A stretch of 10,357 nt of DNA from Candidatus Omnitrophota bacterium (GTDB lineage: Bacteria; Omnitrophota; Gorgyraeia; Gygaellales; Profunditerraquicolaceae). The position numbers and the translations under genes are program-made. Under the pieces are notes generated by a model. That model saw only the letters and a list, made by a program, of their open reading frames with translations. It had not been told where the DNA came from and did no database searches. Positions 1-7,497 of the stretch are shown here, piece after piece. Where the stretch lies: contig JAQTNB010000024.1 of NCBI GenBank assembly GCA_028714055.1, positions 1 to 10,357 on the forward strand, read 5' to 3'. Each line of letters opens with the position of its first letter. Positions within the stretch are counted from its first letter, which is position 1.

Positions 1-783
1 GATATACCCTTCGTAATCAAGCGCGCCCAATAGGCGGACATAGCCTTGCATTTTGTTTCGCACGATAAAAGCGGTTATCTTGTTTTTTAACCCGCCGTCG
101 CCGATGACGCGGAATTCGAAGTTTGTATCTGTATCTCTGAGGTCTCTGAGCGCCTCCAGCGCGTAAAGCAGCCCCTTTTTTTCCACAAGCCTTCCGCAGA
201 AGATAAGAATGGCCTTCTCTCCCCTTTTTTTCGGCAGGCGCTGCCGGAAAGGCAGCCGCTCAAGCGCTATCCCGGTGCGCTGGATCCTGATCTTATCGGG
301 AGGGCATCCCATGCGGATGAGCCGGCGGCTTAAGTATTCGCCTTCGGCAAGAAAGAGGCTGCCGCCGTTGAAGAGTTCCCGGTATCTCTTCTGCCAGGAT
401 TTTTGCCCTGCCAATTGGGATGCGTCATATCCGTAAAAGCTGGTGACCAGGGGAATGCCGTTATGACGCGCGTAAGGCAGGATAAAACTGCCGCTGGGGC
501 CGAAGTGCGCGTGCAGTATTTTGACGTTGAGCCTGCGCAAAAGGCCGGGGATAGCGCGATACTTTCCTGCCAGCTCACCGGTATATCTTTCAAATCTGTT
601 CCTGCATATAGCGGCGCGATAACAGTCCTCGCGCGCGAAAGGGAACCGCTCGAGATTCTTAAAAGCGGACGCCAGGCACAGGGGCTTGAAATTTTTCTGC
701 TTTGAGATAAGGGTATGCAGAGACGTTTCGGAAGGAAGAAAGAATACCTCGCGTATATGGGCGACGACAGGCTTATCTGTCAT
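1..783 (-). CDS. GT4-family glycosyltransferase, N-terminal 261 residues (3' end cut by window)
   Basis: The frame is open from an ATG at 783 to the window edge, giving 261 codons without a stop. It resembles GT-B fold glycosyltransferases of family GT4, of the colanic acid/amylovoran type (WcaL/AmsK-like). The N-terminal domain has HAHFGPSG (residues 91-98), then FYGYDAS (116-122), a typical acceptor-domain signature. The start of the nucleotide-sugar domain follows as FCGRLVEKKG (195-204) and IGDGG (227-231). The EX7E catalytic motif expected further on lies outside the window. It would transfer a sugar from a nucleotide donor onto a lipid-linked glycan at the inner face of the membrane; donor and acceptor cannot be read from the sequence. 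The ATG overlaps the flippase stop by 11 bases, suggesting coupled translation. Family assignment is firm; the exact sugar is unknown. Confidence 0.88.
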   Translation of the reverse strand, partial: MTDKPVVAHIREVFFLPSETSLHTLISKQKNFKPLCLASAFKNLERFPFAREDCYRAAICRNRFERYTGELAGKYRAIPGLLRRLNVKILHAHFGPSGSFILPYARHNGIPLVTSFYGYDASQLAGQKSWQKRYRELFNGGSLFLAEGEYLSRRLIRMGCPPDKIRIQRTGIALERLPFRQRLPKKRGEKAILIFCGRLVEKKGLLYALEALRDLRDTDTNFEFRVIGDGGLKNKITAFIVRNKMQGYVRLLGALDYEGYI

Positions 784-2236
784 GCGCTTTCCCTGTGCCC
801 GGGAAAACAAAAAAGGCAAGCGACTGCAGGAACCTTTTGTTTAAGCGGCTGCTGATCAGCAGGAAAAAAAGCGATGAGATCATGCCTCCCGCGGCGATCC
901 TGATCAGCGGCGGCGATATGGAGCGTGTCGGGAAAAACCCGCAAAGCGCGGACAACCCCGCGGCAACCGCCGGGCGGATGAGCTGTCCCGCATGTTGTTT
1001 AAGCGAAGCCCCGCAGAGAGGCCTGACCAGGAAGAACCAGCCGGGGATAAACAGGGTCACCTGCATCGCAAGCAGCAACAGGCAGATCCCGGTGATCCCC
1101 CATACGCTTCCCGCCAGGATGATGGCCGGCGTAAAACAAAAGACCGCCAGCGCCCAATAGAGGCCGTAATCGACGCGGCCGCGGGCAAGGATCAGCGAGG
1201 TCACGGGGATACCGGTTGAGCGCAACGCTGCCCATAATGCCAGGATCTGTATGATCCCTATGCTTGGCGACCATTTGTCGGTGAATAAAACAGTCACCAG
1301 GGGGCTTGCGAAGGCAGCTATGCAGGCATAAAAGAAAAAGGCGGCCGAAGAAAGGTGGTTGAGCATGGCAAGATAGCTGCGGCGCAAGGCTGCCAAGTCA
1401 TCCTGCATCTTTGCCATCAGCGGGAAAGACACGCTTGTTACCACGGGATTGACCAGAAAAAGCGGCTTGAGGACCAGTTTTTTTGCCAGCGTGTAGAACC
1501 CAAGCGCCGGAAGGCCAAGCACTTTGCCGATAAGCAGGCTGTCGACCTGGAGCGTAAAATAGCCGAATGCCCGCTCGGAGACCTGGAATAATCCGAAGGA
1601 AAGGAATTTGCGTATTCCCTTAAAGCGCAAGGCCGGCAGCGGGGCATAGATCGAACGCCCGCATATCAAGAATAAAAGCGATGAGCACAGGCACCCCGCC
1701 ACCGTTCCCCAGGCTGCCGAATATACCTTAAGGCCCGCGCGCAGGAAAATAAGCGTTGCCATGAAGCCGACAGCCTGGCCAGTGACCGTGATGAAAGAGA
1801 CCGTGCGGAAGCGCAGTTCTTTTTGCAGGAGGGTGTTGAATTGGCTGCCCAGCGGGATGATAAGGAAGGTGAGCGCCAGGACCGTGATCAAGGGCGATAA
1901 TTCCGCCGAGCCGTAGAATCCGGCAAGGGCCGGAGCAGCAAGGCAGATGAGCGCGAAGATACCCGCGCCGAAGATCACGTTAAGCCAGTACAGGGTGCTT
2001 AATGTTTCGCGGCTTATTTTCTGGTAATGGATGATCGAGTTGGACAGCCCCAGGTCAAGGAACCATTGCGAGAATTCCGAGACGATGCCGGCGATGCCGA
2101 ACAGCCCCAGTTCATAGGGGGTGAGGAACCGGGCGATCACGGCGATTGTCCCCGCCTGCAAGAGCATGCCCAGCGCCCCGGCGGCGGAAGTGGCGCGCAA
2201 ACTCCGCAGGGCAGTTGTTTTTAAGCCGTCAGTCAT
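773..2236 (-). CDS. Polysaccharide flippase, Wzx/WzxC-like (MOP superfamily)
   Basis: This is a 487-residue integral membrane protein with about a dozen hydrophobic segments, the usual size for O-antigen/exopolysaccharide flippases. The N-terminal part has the family pattern: an amphipathic start, then a first helix followed by IARFLTPYELGLFG, and a conserved region DLGLSNSIIHYQ. It probably moves undecaprenyl-linked repeat units across the inner membrane. The frame stays open upstream to an ATG at 2350, but those 38 extra residues are Arg-rich, unlike the family, and lie inside the aminotransferase gene. The ATG at 2236 has a GAGG ribosome site 9 bases upstream that overlaps the preceding stop codon, so I chose it. 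It sits between a sugar aminotransferase and a glycosyltransferase, as expected in a surface-glycan locus. The transported glycan is not predictable. Confidence 0.9.
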   Translation of the reverse strand: MTDGLKTTALRSLRATSAAGALGMLLQAGTIAVIARFLTPYELGLFGIAGIVSEFSQWFLDLGLSNSIIHYQKISRETLSTLYWLNVIFGAGIFALICLAAPALAGFYGSAELSPLITVLALTFLIIPLGSQFNTLLQKELRFRTVSFITVTGQAVGFMATLIFLRAGLKVYSAAWGTVAGCLCSSLLFLICGRSIYAPLPALRFKGIRKFLSFGLFQVSERAFGYFTLQVDSLLIGKVLGLPALGFYTLAKKLVLKPLFLVNPVVTSVSFPLMAKMQDDLAALRRSYLAMLNHLSSAAFFFYACIAAFASPLVTVLFTDKWSPSIGIIQILALWAALRSTGIPVTSLILARGRVDYGLYWALAVFCFTPAIILAGSVWGITGICLLLLAMQVTLFIPGWFFLVRPLCGASLKQHAGQLIRPAVAAGLSALCGFFPTRSISPPLIRIAAGGMISSLFFLLISSRLNKRFLQSLAFFVFPGTGKAHDR

Positions 2237-2245
2237 CGGTTTTTT

Positions 2246-2249
2246 CCTC
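2246..2249 (-). promoter_or_regulatory. Ribosome binding site for the flippase (decides the start)
   Basis: On the minus strand this reads GAGG, 9 bases before the ATG at 2236, and it overlaps the TGA stop of the aminotransferase gene. It supports the ATG at 2236 over the upstream ATG at 2350 and indicates translational coupling. Confidence 0.65.
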
Positions 2250-3399
2250 AGGGATACAGGGCGTTTTTGACCGCCTCGATTACGTCCTGGATATCCTCGT
2301 CTGCGAGCTTCGGCGAGAACGGGATGCTCACCGTGCGTTCGGATATCCACTCTGCGTTGGGAAAATCGCCGCGCTTGTAGCCGAAAGCCGAGCGGTAAAA
2401 AGAGTGAAGATGGAGCGCGATGTAATGCACGCCGATGCCGATATTTTGTCCGATCATACGCGCCAGGAACTCATCCCGCGTTATCTTTGCCTGTTCGATA
2501 TCGATGAGCAGGGTGTATAAATGGTATGCGTGGCGGGTTCCCTCCTCCGCCGGTTCGGGGAGCTCAAGCGGCAGGCCCGAAAGTGCTTTGGTGTATTGCT
2601 GCCAGATCAGCCTGCGGCGTTCCCAATAACGCTCGATGCGCGGCAGCTGATGTATCCCCAGCGCCGCCTGCAGGTCGGTCATGTTATATTTAAAACCGCA
2701 TGAGACTATTTCGTAATGCCGGTGCCCTTCGTCTCCGAAACGTTTCCAGGCATCTTTGTCCATCCCGTGCAGCCCGAGCACCTTGATGGTATTCGCGTAT
2801 TCTTCGTTGTCCGTGATGACCATCCCCCCTTCGCCCGTAACGATGTTTTTGGTGACATAGAAACTAAAGCATCCGAGGCTTCCGAAAGTCCCGCACTGCT
2901 TTCCGTGATATTCCGCTTCGATCGCGTGGGCGCAGTCCTCGATCACCGTAAGGTCATGCCTGCGCGCGGTCTCCATGATCGCGTCCATATTGCAGGGCCT
3001 GCCGGCAAAATGCACGGGGATGATCGCGCGCGTCCGGGGGGTTATCTTGCGCGCGAGGTCTTCGGGGTCCATATTCATGGTCAAGCGCTCGCAGTCCACG
3101 AATACCGGCCGCGCTCCCGCGTGGACCACGGAGTTGGCGGTAGCGGCAAAAGTCATGGTCGGGACGATCACTTCGTCGCCGGGCTTTATGCCGGCGGCAA
3201 GCATTGAAAGATGCAGGGCTGCCGTGCAGGAATTCAGCGCCAGGGCATGGCGGGTGTTTTTATAACGGCGGAAGGCCTCTTCAAATTTTGTGACCCTTCC
3301 TGCCGTGCCTATCCAGCCGGAGCGCAGGCACTCGCATACTTCGTCGATCTCGGGCTGTTCGATAAGCGGGTTGCCGAATACCAGGAAATCTTTGCGCAT
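2248..3399 (-). CDS. DegT/DnrJ/EryC1-family PLP-dependent sugar aminotransferase
   Basis: This 383-residue protein is full length for the family. It converts a 4-keto (or 3-keto) nucleotide sugar to the amino sugar, usually with glutamate as donor, in the cytoplasm. Visible signatures are SGWIGTAGRVTKFEEAF near residues 28-43, the PLP phosphate contact region LNSCTAALHLS (55-65), EDCAHA (154-159) with the Asp that pairs with the PLP ring nitrogen, and the Schiff-base lysine K184 in YVTKNIVTGEGG. It resembles ArnB/PseC/PglE-like enzymes, but the substrate cannot be fixed from sequence. The ATG shares one base with the stop of the SGNH gene (TGATG) and has a GGGAG ribosome site about 6 bases upstream. 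Together with the following flippase and glycosyltransferase it points to an amino-sugar-containing surface polysaccharide. Confidence 0.93.
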   Translation of the reverse strand: MRKDFLVFGNPLIEQPEIDEVCECLRSGWIGTAGRVTKFEEAFRRYKNTRHALALNSCTAALHLSMLAAGIKPGDEVIVPTMTFAATANSVVHAGARPVFVDCERLTMNMDPEDLARKITPRTRAIIPVHFAGRPCNMDAIMETARRHDLTVIEDCAHAIEAEYHGKQCGTFGSLGCFSFYVTKNIVTGEGGMVITDNEEYANTIKVLGLHGMDKDAWKRFGDEGHRHYEIVSCGFKYNMTDLQAALGIHQLPRIERYWERRRLIWQQYTKALSGLPLELPEPAEEGTRHAYHLYTLLIDIEQAKITRDEFLARMIGQNIGIGVHYIALHLHSFYRSAFGYKRGDFPNAEWISERTVSIPFSPKLADEDIQDVIEAVKNALYP

Positions 3400-4322
3400 C
3401 AGAATCTCCCGTCTTCCGTGAGCCTGCGAAAGAGCTCATCGGCCACGATTGAGTTTACCAGTTCGTTGGCGTGCTGGTCCGTCCTGTTTACCACGAGTTT
3501 CTCCGGCGGCATGCCTGCCGTCAGGCGCGCGACTTCTATCGTCGCTATTCCATTGCCTTTGAAGAAATCACCAATTTTCCCCAGGTATACCTGGTTTTGC
3601 GCGGAAGCGCCAAAATAAGGAAAAATGACCGCGTAAAACGGTACGCCTTGGGCCCGGCTGTAATCGATGAAATGCCGCAGGTCGCCCAGGTGGGCGTTAA
3701 AGACGGTTTCGTTTGCGTAAGCCGATTCAAGGAACGAGAAATAACGGCCGTACTCCGCGTGCGGAAGCCTCCAGAATACAAAGTTTAACGCGTATGACCT
3801 TGAAACTAAAAATCTCAACCAGGGGTTCAGGCGTTCATACGGCGCGAACCCCTCGAATTTTACCCCGAGGGAGAGCGCGCGTTCTTTTATATCGTCCGGG
3901 CTGTAGCTGAGGATCAGGATATCCGGCTTCAGGGGGAAGGCATGCAGTGTTTCGATCTCCCGCAGGGTCCCGGCCCCGTTTACCCCCAGGTTAAAGACGC
4001 GCGAATCTTTGCCGAGGCTCCGAGCGAGGATGTTTGAAAACCTGTCTTCGGCAGAACGGATACCGTGCCCGGCCGCGAAAGAATCTCCCAGCACGATGAC
4101 CTTTTTCTTGCCCGCGGCGTTCTCTTCTATCTCAAAGTCCCGGAAACCCAGCCGGTTGACCGGTTTCCAGTATTCTTTAAACCACAGGCGGGAACTGAGC
4201 GCTTGATTGATGCCGTGAGAGACCGGTAAAAACCTGAAAATTATTTCTGACGCGCCCAGGATGCAGAGCGCCCAGCACAGGAATAACGCGGCAGCGTTCA
4301 GCGGGCTTCTTTTTCTTTTCAT
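3399..4322 (-). CDS. Membrane-anchored SGNH/GDSL-type hydrolase or acyltransferase-like protein
   Basis: This 307-residue protein has a basic N-terminus (MKRKRS) and a hydrophobic segment at about residues 8-32, probably an uncleaved signal anchor; there is no convincing lipobox. SGNH blocks are visible: VLGDSFAAGHG (77-87) with the nucleophile S81, FNLGVNGAG (110-118) with the block II glycine, YSPDDI (140-145) where block III normally carries Asn, and a C-terminal D282-x-H284 in TDQHAN. Proteins of this kind add or remove acyl groups (often acetyl) on polysaccharides at the periplasmic face. The role here is inferred from the downstream aminotransferase, flippase and glycosyltransferase. 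The Asp in place of the block III Asn could alter activity. It starts 20 bases after the lipoyl-domain gene; its ribosome site is weak (GGTGG). Fold is likely; substrate and direction of reaction are unknown. Confidence 0.82.
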   Translation of the reverse strand: MKRKRSPLNAAALFLCWALCILGASEIIFRFLPVSHGINQALSSRLWFKEYWKPVNRLGFRDFEIEENAAGKKKVIVLGDSFAAGHGIRSAEDRFSNILARSLGKDSRVFNLGVNGAGTLREIETLHAFPLKPDILILSYSPDDIKERALSLGVKFEGFAPYERLNPWLRFLVSRSYALNFVFWRLPHAEYGRYFSFLESAYANETVFNAHLGDLRHFIDYSRAQGVPFYAVIFPYFGASAQNQVYLGKIGDFFKGNGIATIEVARLTAGMPPEKLVVNRTDQHANELVNSIVADELFRRLTEDGRF

Positions 4323-4342
4323 GGGCCACCCGGGAAAAAAGC

Positions 4343-4579
4343 TTAAGATTCTTCCAGGAGGCAGAGTTTTTCCCCTACCCTGACTTCCAGGCCTTCTGCG
4401 GCCAGTATCTGGGATAGCACCCCTGCGCAGGGGCTGGGGAGGTTAAAGGTGGCTTTGTCCGTTGCCAGCTCCACCAGGTCGCTCTTTTCGGCGACCGCGT
4501 CCCCTTCTTTAAAGAACCAATAGGAAACCGTTGCTTTTTCTATTCCTTCTCCGAGCGCCGGTAGAATCACTTCTTTCAT
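4343..4579 (-). CDS. Free-standing single lipoyl-domain protein (E2-type lipoyl carrier)
   Basis: This is a 78-residue protein consisting of one biotinyl/lipoyl-attachment domain. The hallmark ELATDKATF (residues 37-45) carries K42, the expected lipoylation site at the hairpin tip. The flanking LPALGEG start (6-12) and the VGEKLCLLE end are like the first lipoyl domain of 2-oxoacid dehydrogenase E2 subunits. Unlike E2, it stops right after the domain: no linker, peripheral-subunit-binding domain or acyltransferase core follows, and the next gene begins after 20 bases. It is therefore a genuine small protein and not a visible frameshift. Directly upstream are lipB, which would octanoylate K42, and lpd, which would reoxidise the dihydrolipoyl arm. 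It may serve an E1/E2 complex encoded elsewhere or act as a mobile lipoyl carrier. It is less like GcvH, which is longer. Confidence 0.9.
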   Translation of the reverse strand: MKEVILPALGEGIEKATVSYWFFKEGDAVAEKSDLVELATDKATFNLPSPCAGVLSQILAAEGLEVRVGEKLCLLEES

Positions 4580-4583
4580 AAGC

Positions 4584-4590
4584 CCTCCTT
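4584..4590 (-). promoter_or_regulatory. Strong Shine-Dalgarno for the lipoyl-domain gene
   Basis: The minus strand reads AAGGAGG, with a short 4-base spacer before the ATG at 4579. It lies in the 13-base gap after the lipB stop codon and supports independent initiation of this small gene. Confidence 0.7.
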
Positions 4591-4592
4591 TT

Positions 4593-5258
4593 TTACCTGC
4601 GGCTTAAAGACGCCGGGTAGCCGCTGTTTTCAAATGCCTTCATGAAGTGTTCGATAAACGGCCGGGCCAGGTCGCGGACCGACAATTCTTTTTTGCAAAG
4701 CTCTTCAAGGCAGGTCATCTCTATGTCCATGCCGCAGGGCCTGATAAGGGAGAAGTTTTCCAGGTCGTCTTTTTTGATGTTGATGCTCAGGCCGTGAAAA
4801 CTGACCCAGTGCTTGAGGGCGATCCCGATAGAGCAGAACTTCTTGCCGCGGGCCCAGACTCCCGTAAACCCGTCCCTGCGCAGCGCCTCAGGCGCCCCTA
4901 AGCTTTTTGAGAAAGAGATCACCGCGGATTCAAGCGTGCGCAGGTATCTGCCGATATCCCTGGTAAAGTCCGCCAGGTTTATGACCGGGTATGCCGTCAG
5001 CTGTCCCGGCCCATGGTAGGTAATGTCCCCTCCCCGTTGCGCGCGGTAAAAAGCGATCCCTTTCTGCGCGAGCGTTGATTCGTCAACGAGCATATTCCCG
5101 GGCTCAAAGCGGCGCCCGGCGGTGATCACGGGGTAGTGGCTGCAGACGATAAGGCTCGCATGGGATTTTCCTGCGATGGTATCGGCAAGCAGCTGTTCTT
5201 GCAGCTCCCAGGCGCGCGCATAATCGGCCAGCCCCAGGAGATAAGCGCTACAATCCAC
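4593..5258 (-). CDS. lipB: Octanoyl-[acyl-carrier-protein]:protein N-octanoyltransferase (lipoate biosynthesis)
   Basis: LipB transfers octanoate from acyl-carrier protein to the target lysine of lipoyl domains; lipoyl synthase (LipA, not in the window) then inserts sulfur. The 221-residue length is normal. The diagnostic RGGDITYHGPGQLTAYP is at residues 75-91. The catalytic lysine is K140 in GKKFCSIGI, and the acyl-accepting cysteine is C175 in RPCGM; both are present, so the enzyme should be active. The start is a GTG at 5258, overlapping the lpd end by 11 bases. It has a GAGG site 7 bases upstream and gives the usual short N-terminus before the family's LGLADYxxAWELQ segment. Its obvious local substrate is the lipoyl-domain protein encoded immediately downstream. 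Confidence 0.95.
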   Translation of the reverse strand: MDCSAYLLGLADYARAWELQEQLLADTIAGKSHASLIVCSHYPVITAGRRFEPGNMLVDESTLAQKGIAFYRAQRGGDITYHGPGQLTAYPVINLADFTRDIGRYLRTLESAVISFSKSLGAPEALRRDGFTGVWARGKKFCSIGIALKHWVSFHGLSINIKKDDLENFSLIRPCGMDIEMTCLEELCKKELSVRDLARPFIEHFMKAFENSGYPASLSRR

Positions 5259-6561
5259 TTTTCTGCCTCAGCGCGTCCGTAATGATTTCGGAGAGCGTGG
5301 GGTGCGGCAGTATCGTTTCAGCCAGCTCATCCGCGCGCATGCGCGCCTTGATTGCGACGGCCAGGGTCCCGATGAGCTCGGTTGCCCCCGGGCCGATTAT
5401 GGATGCTCCATAAAGTTCATTCGTCCGGGGGTCGGCGATGATCTTTATGAAACCCGTTGTTTCGTCCATGATCCTGGCCATGCCGGAAGCGAGGAAATCG
5501 GCTTTAAAAACCGTGACCGCGATGTCCTTTTTTTGCGCCTCCTCTTCGCTTAAGCCCACCCTGGCGATCTCAGGATAGGTATAGACACAGGAAGGCACCA
5601 GGTTATCGCAGGGTATGGGCGGCTGTTGCCGTTTGCTCAGCGCCATATTCTCTATTGCCCGCCTTCCCTGGTGCGCAGCGGCATGCGCGAGCATGGCTTT
5701 TGCCGTGCAGTCGCCCGCCGCAAAGACTCCCTGGACGTTTGTGCGCATGAATTCATCGGTGAGCACCGCGTTTTTTCTCGTTTCAACCCCCAAGGCCTCG
5801 ATGCCAAGCTGCGCGGTATCCGCGGCCCTTCCGACCGCGAAGAGCACTGTTTCATAGCCTGTAAGGTCCAGCGTGCGCGCATCGGTGCCGGTAAGCACGC
5901 GGATCCCCTTTTTCTTGAAAGCGGTCTCCAGTTTTTTTGCGATCTCAGCGTCCAGGCCGGGCAGAAGCCGGGGGGTGAGTTCCGCGACGGCGACCGTACT
6001 CCCGAAAGACGCGTAGAGGTTCGCGAATTCGCATCCGATGACCCCTCCTCCTATTATCAGGAGCGAAGATGGTATTTTTCGCAGGTCCAGCATCCCGTCG
6101 CTGGTAATGATATTCCCGGCGGCAAGCCCAAGCGCCTGCGGATCAAGGGGCCGGGAACCGCTGGCAATGAGAAGAAACCGCGCCGTGACCTTCCCGAGAG
6201 GGGTCTTTACCTCGCGGGGAGAGATCACCTGCGCTTCGGCATTGACGTATTCGATCCCCTGCAGGCTATTTTTGAGCCCGGCATGGATCTGAGCGACTAT
6301 TTTTTCCTTGCGTTGGGTGACGGCGTTGAAATCAAGCGCCGCCTCTTGGGAGGCGATGCCGAAAGCAGACGAGCGTTTAAGGGTTGAGAGGATTTTTGCG
6401 GATTGAATAAGTGCTTTGGTAGGGATACAGCCGCGGTGCAGGCATGTTCCTCCGGAAAGCGATCTTTCGATGAGTATGGGGGATAGCCCTGACTCCCGGG
6501 CTTTCAGGGCGGCGTTGATCCCTGCCCAGCCTGCGCCGATTATCGCGACATCATATTCCAT
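5248..6561 (-). CDS. lpdA: Dihydrolipoamide dehydrogenase (E3)
   Basis: This 437-residue FAD- and NAD-dependent disulfide reductase reoxidises dihydrolipoyl groups of 2-oxoacid dehydrogenase or glycine cleavage complexes. The order of parts is an N-terminal FAD site GAGWAG (9-14), the redox disulfide C40/C45 in GGTCLHRGCIPTK, the NAD Rossmann motif GGGVIG (171-176), the second FAD contact AAGDC (281-285), and a C-terminal dimerisation domain ending with the active-site pair H420 and E425 in HPTLSE. These features favour Lpd over mercuric or glutathione reductases. It is slightly shorter than many Lpds. The ATG overlaps the mdh stop by one base (TAATG), and lipB overlaps its end. Placed with lipB and a lipoyl domain, it probably serves the same lipoyl arm; the partner E1/E2 genes are not here. 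Confidence 0.95.
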   Translation of the reverse strand: MEYDVAIIGAGWAGINAALKARESGLSPILIERSLSGGTCLHRGCIPTKALIQSAKILSTLKRSSAFGIASQEAALDFNAVTQRKEKIVAQIHAGLKNSLQGIEYVNAEAQVISPREVKTPLGKVTARFLLIASGSRPLDPQALGLAAGNIITSDGMLDLRKIPSSLLIIGGGVIGCEFANLYASFGSTVAVAELTPRLLPGLDAEIAKKLETAFKKKGIRVLTGTDARTLDLTGYETVLFAVGRAADTAQLGIEALGVETRKNAVLTDEFMRTNVQGVFAAGDCTAKAMLAHAAAHQGRRAIENMALSKRQQPPIPCDNLVPSCVYTYPEIARVGLSEEEAQKKDIAVTVFKADFLASGMARIMDETTGFIKIIADPRTNELYGASIIGPGATELIGTLAVAIKARMRADELAETILPHPTLSEIITDALRQKSGL

Positions 6562-7484
6562 TATGCGCGTTCGATTAAAGAGTATTGTTCTTTTAAGCGT
6601 TCGGCTGCCTGAAGAAGGGCTTTTTTCTCTTCGCTGTCAAGCTCAAGCTCGACGATCTTTTCGATCCCTTTTTTTCCCAGGCGGCAGGGGACCCCGATGC
6701 AGGCGCCTTTGATCCCGTATTCTCCGTCCAGGAGCGCCGAAACGCCGATGGTGCGTTTTTCATCCTTGACCACGGCCCTGACAAGTTCCAGGACCGCCGC
6801 GGAAGGGGCAAAATACGCGCTTGCGTTCCCCAGGCACCCGACGATCTCAGCACCCCGTTCTTTTGTCCTGCTTACTACGCGCGCGCAGCGCTCTTCATTC
6901 AGGAATTCATCGAGCACAACGCCTTTGACGGAAGTGAGCCGCGGAAGCGGCAGCATCCCCTCTCCGTGGCTCCCTATCAGGCAGGGCAGTATTTCGGCGG
7001 TGGGGATGTCCAATTCTTCGGCGATCAGATTGGCAAAGCGCGAGGCATCCAGGGATATCCCCATCCCGAATACCTTCGCGCGTTTAAAGCCGGTTTTTTG
7101 AAGCACGAGCCTGGTCATCAGGTCAAGGGGGTTGGTGACCACGATGACGGTTGCCTCAGGCGCAAGGCGGGCGATGTTCTCCGCTATCTCCCCGAGGATG
7201 CCGGCATTTTTGCTTAATAACTCTTCCCGTGCCATCCCGGGCTTACGCACGAGCCCCGCGGTAACAATGACCAGGTTGGAATCTTTGATCTCCGCAATAT
7301 CGGAGGTGCCGGAAATATGGTAGTCGCACTTAAGCAGGAAACGGGCATCCTGTAAGTCTGCGGCCTTGCCTTTGGCAAGGCTGGCCGCTATATCCACGAG
7401 CAGCACCTGCCCTAAACCTTCCTGGGCGATGCGCATGGCGCAGGTTGCTCCGACGTTACCGGCTCCGATAATGCTGATCTTCAT
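6561..7484 (-). CDS. mdh: NAD-dependent malate dehydrogenase (LDH-like MDH type)
   Basis: This 307-residue enzyme interconverts malate and oxaloacetate. The Rossmann motif GAGNVG is at residues 7-12, and D31 at the end of strand 2 favours NAD over NADP. The substrate loop reads AGLVRKPGMAREEL, with R80 at the position that is Arg in malate dehydrogenases and Gln in lactate dehydrogenases; the second Arg is R86. N118 lies in VTNPLD, D146 and R149 in LDASRF, and the catalytic H173 in GSHGEGM, where the usual HGDxM reads HGEGM. All expected catalytic residues can be placed. It follows the isocitrate dehydrogenase gene by 13 bases without a clear ribosome site and overlaps the lpd start by one base. 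The neighbours support a TCA-cycle role. Confidence 0.94.
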   Translation of the reverse strand: MKISIIGAGNVGATCAMRIAQEGLGQVLLVDIAASLAKGKAADLQDARFLLKCDYHISGTSDIAEIKDSNLVIVTAGLVRKPGMAREELLSKNAGILGEIAENIARLAPEATVIVVTNPLDLMTRLVLQKTGFKRAKVFGMGISLDASRFANLIAEELDIPTAEILPCLIGSHGEGMLPLPRLTSVKGVVLDEFLNEERCARVVSRTKERGAEIVGCLGNASAYFAPSAAVLELVRAVVKDEKRTIGVSALLDGEYGIKGACIGVPCRLGKKGIEKIVELELDSEEKKALLQAAERLKEQYSLIERA

Positions 7485-7497
7485 TTTTTAGCCACGG

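Noticed and set aside
2237..2350. A 38-residue N-terminal extension of the flippase.
   Set aside because: It is Arg-rich, lacks similarity to flippase N-termini, overlaps the aminotransferase gene, and the downstream ATG has a good ribosome site.
2716..3207. A 163-codon plus-strand open frame opposite the aminotransferase gene.
   Set aside because: It has no recognisable domain and lies entirely within the aminotransferase, whose motifs are intact.
4323..4342. A possible terminator at the junction of the two gene blocks (short GC palindrome CCCGGG beside an A/T run).
   Set aside because: The palindrome is only six bases and on the minus-strand transcript the T-run precedes it, so it does not form a Rho-independent terminator.
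4323..4579. The lipoyl-domain gene as a frameshifted or truncated E2 acyltransferase.
   Set aside because: No PSBD or catalytic-domain remnant follows in any frame; the next 20 bases lead straight into an intact SGNH gene.
5626..6387. A 253-codon open frame on the plus strand opposite lpd.
   Set aside because: It is the complement of a clearly functional gene, is rich in Arg/Gly/Asp with no recognisable domain, and is a by-product of GC-biased codon use on the minus strand.
6561..7484. Annotation as L-lactate dehydrogenase.
   Set aside because: The substrate loop carries R80 followed by KPGM, the malate dehydrogenase pattern; lactate dehydrogenase has Gln at that position.
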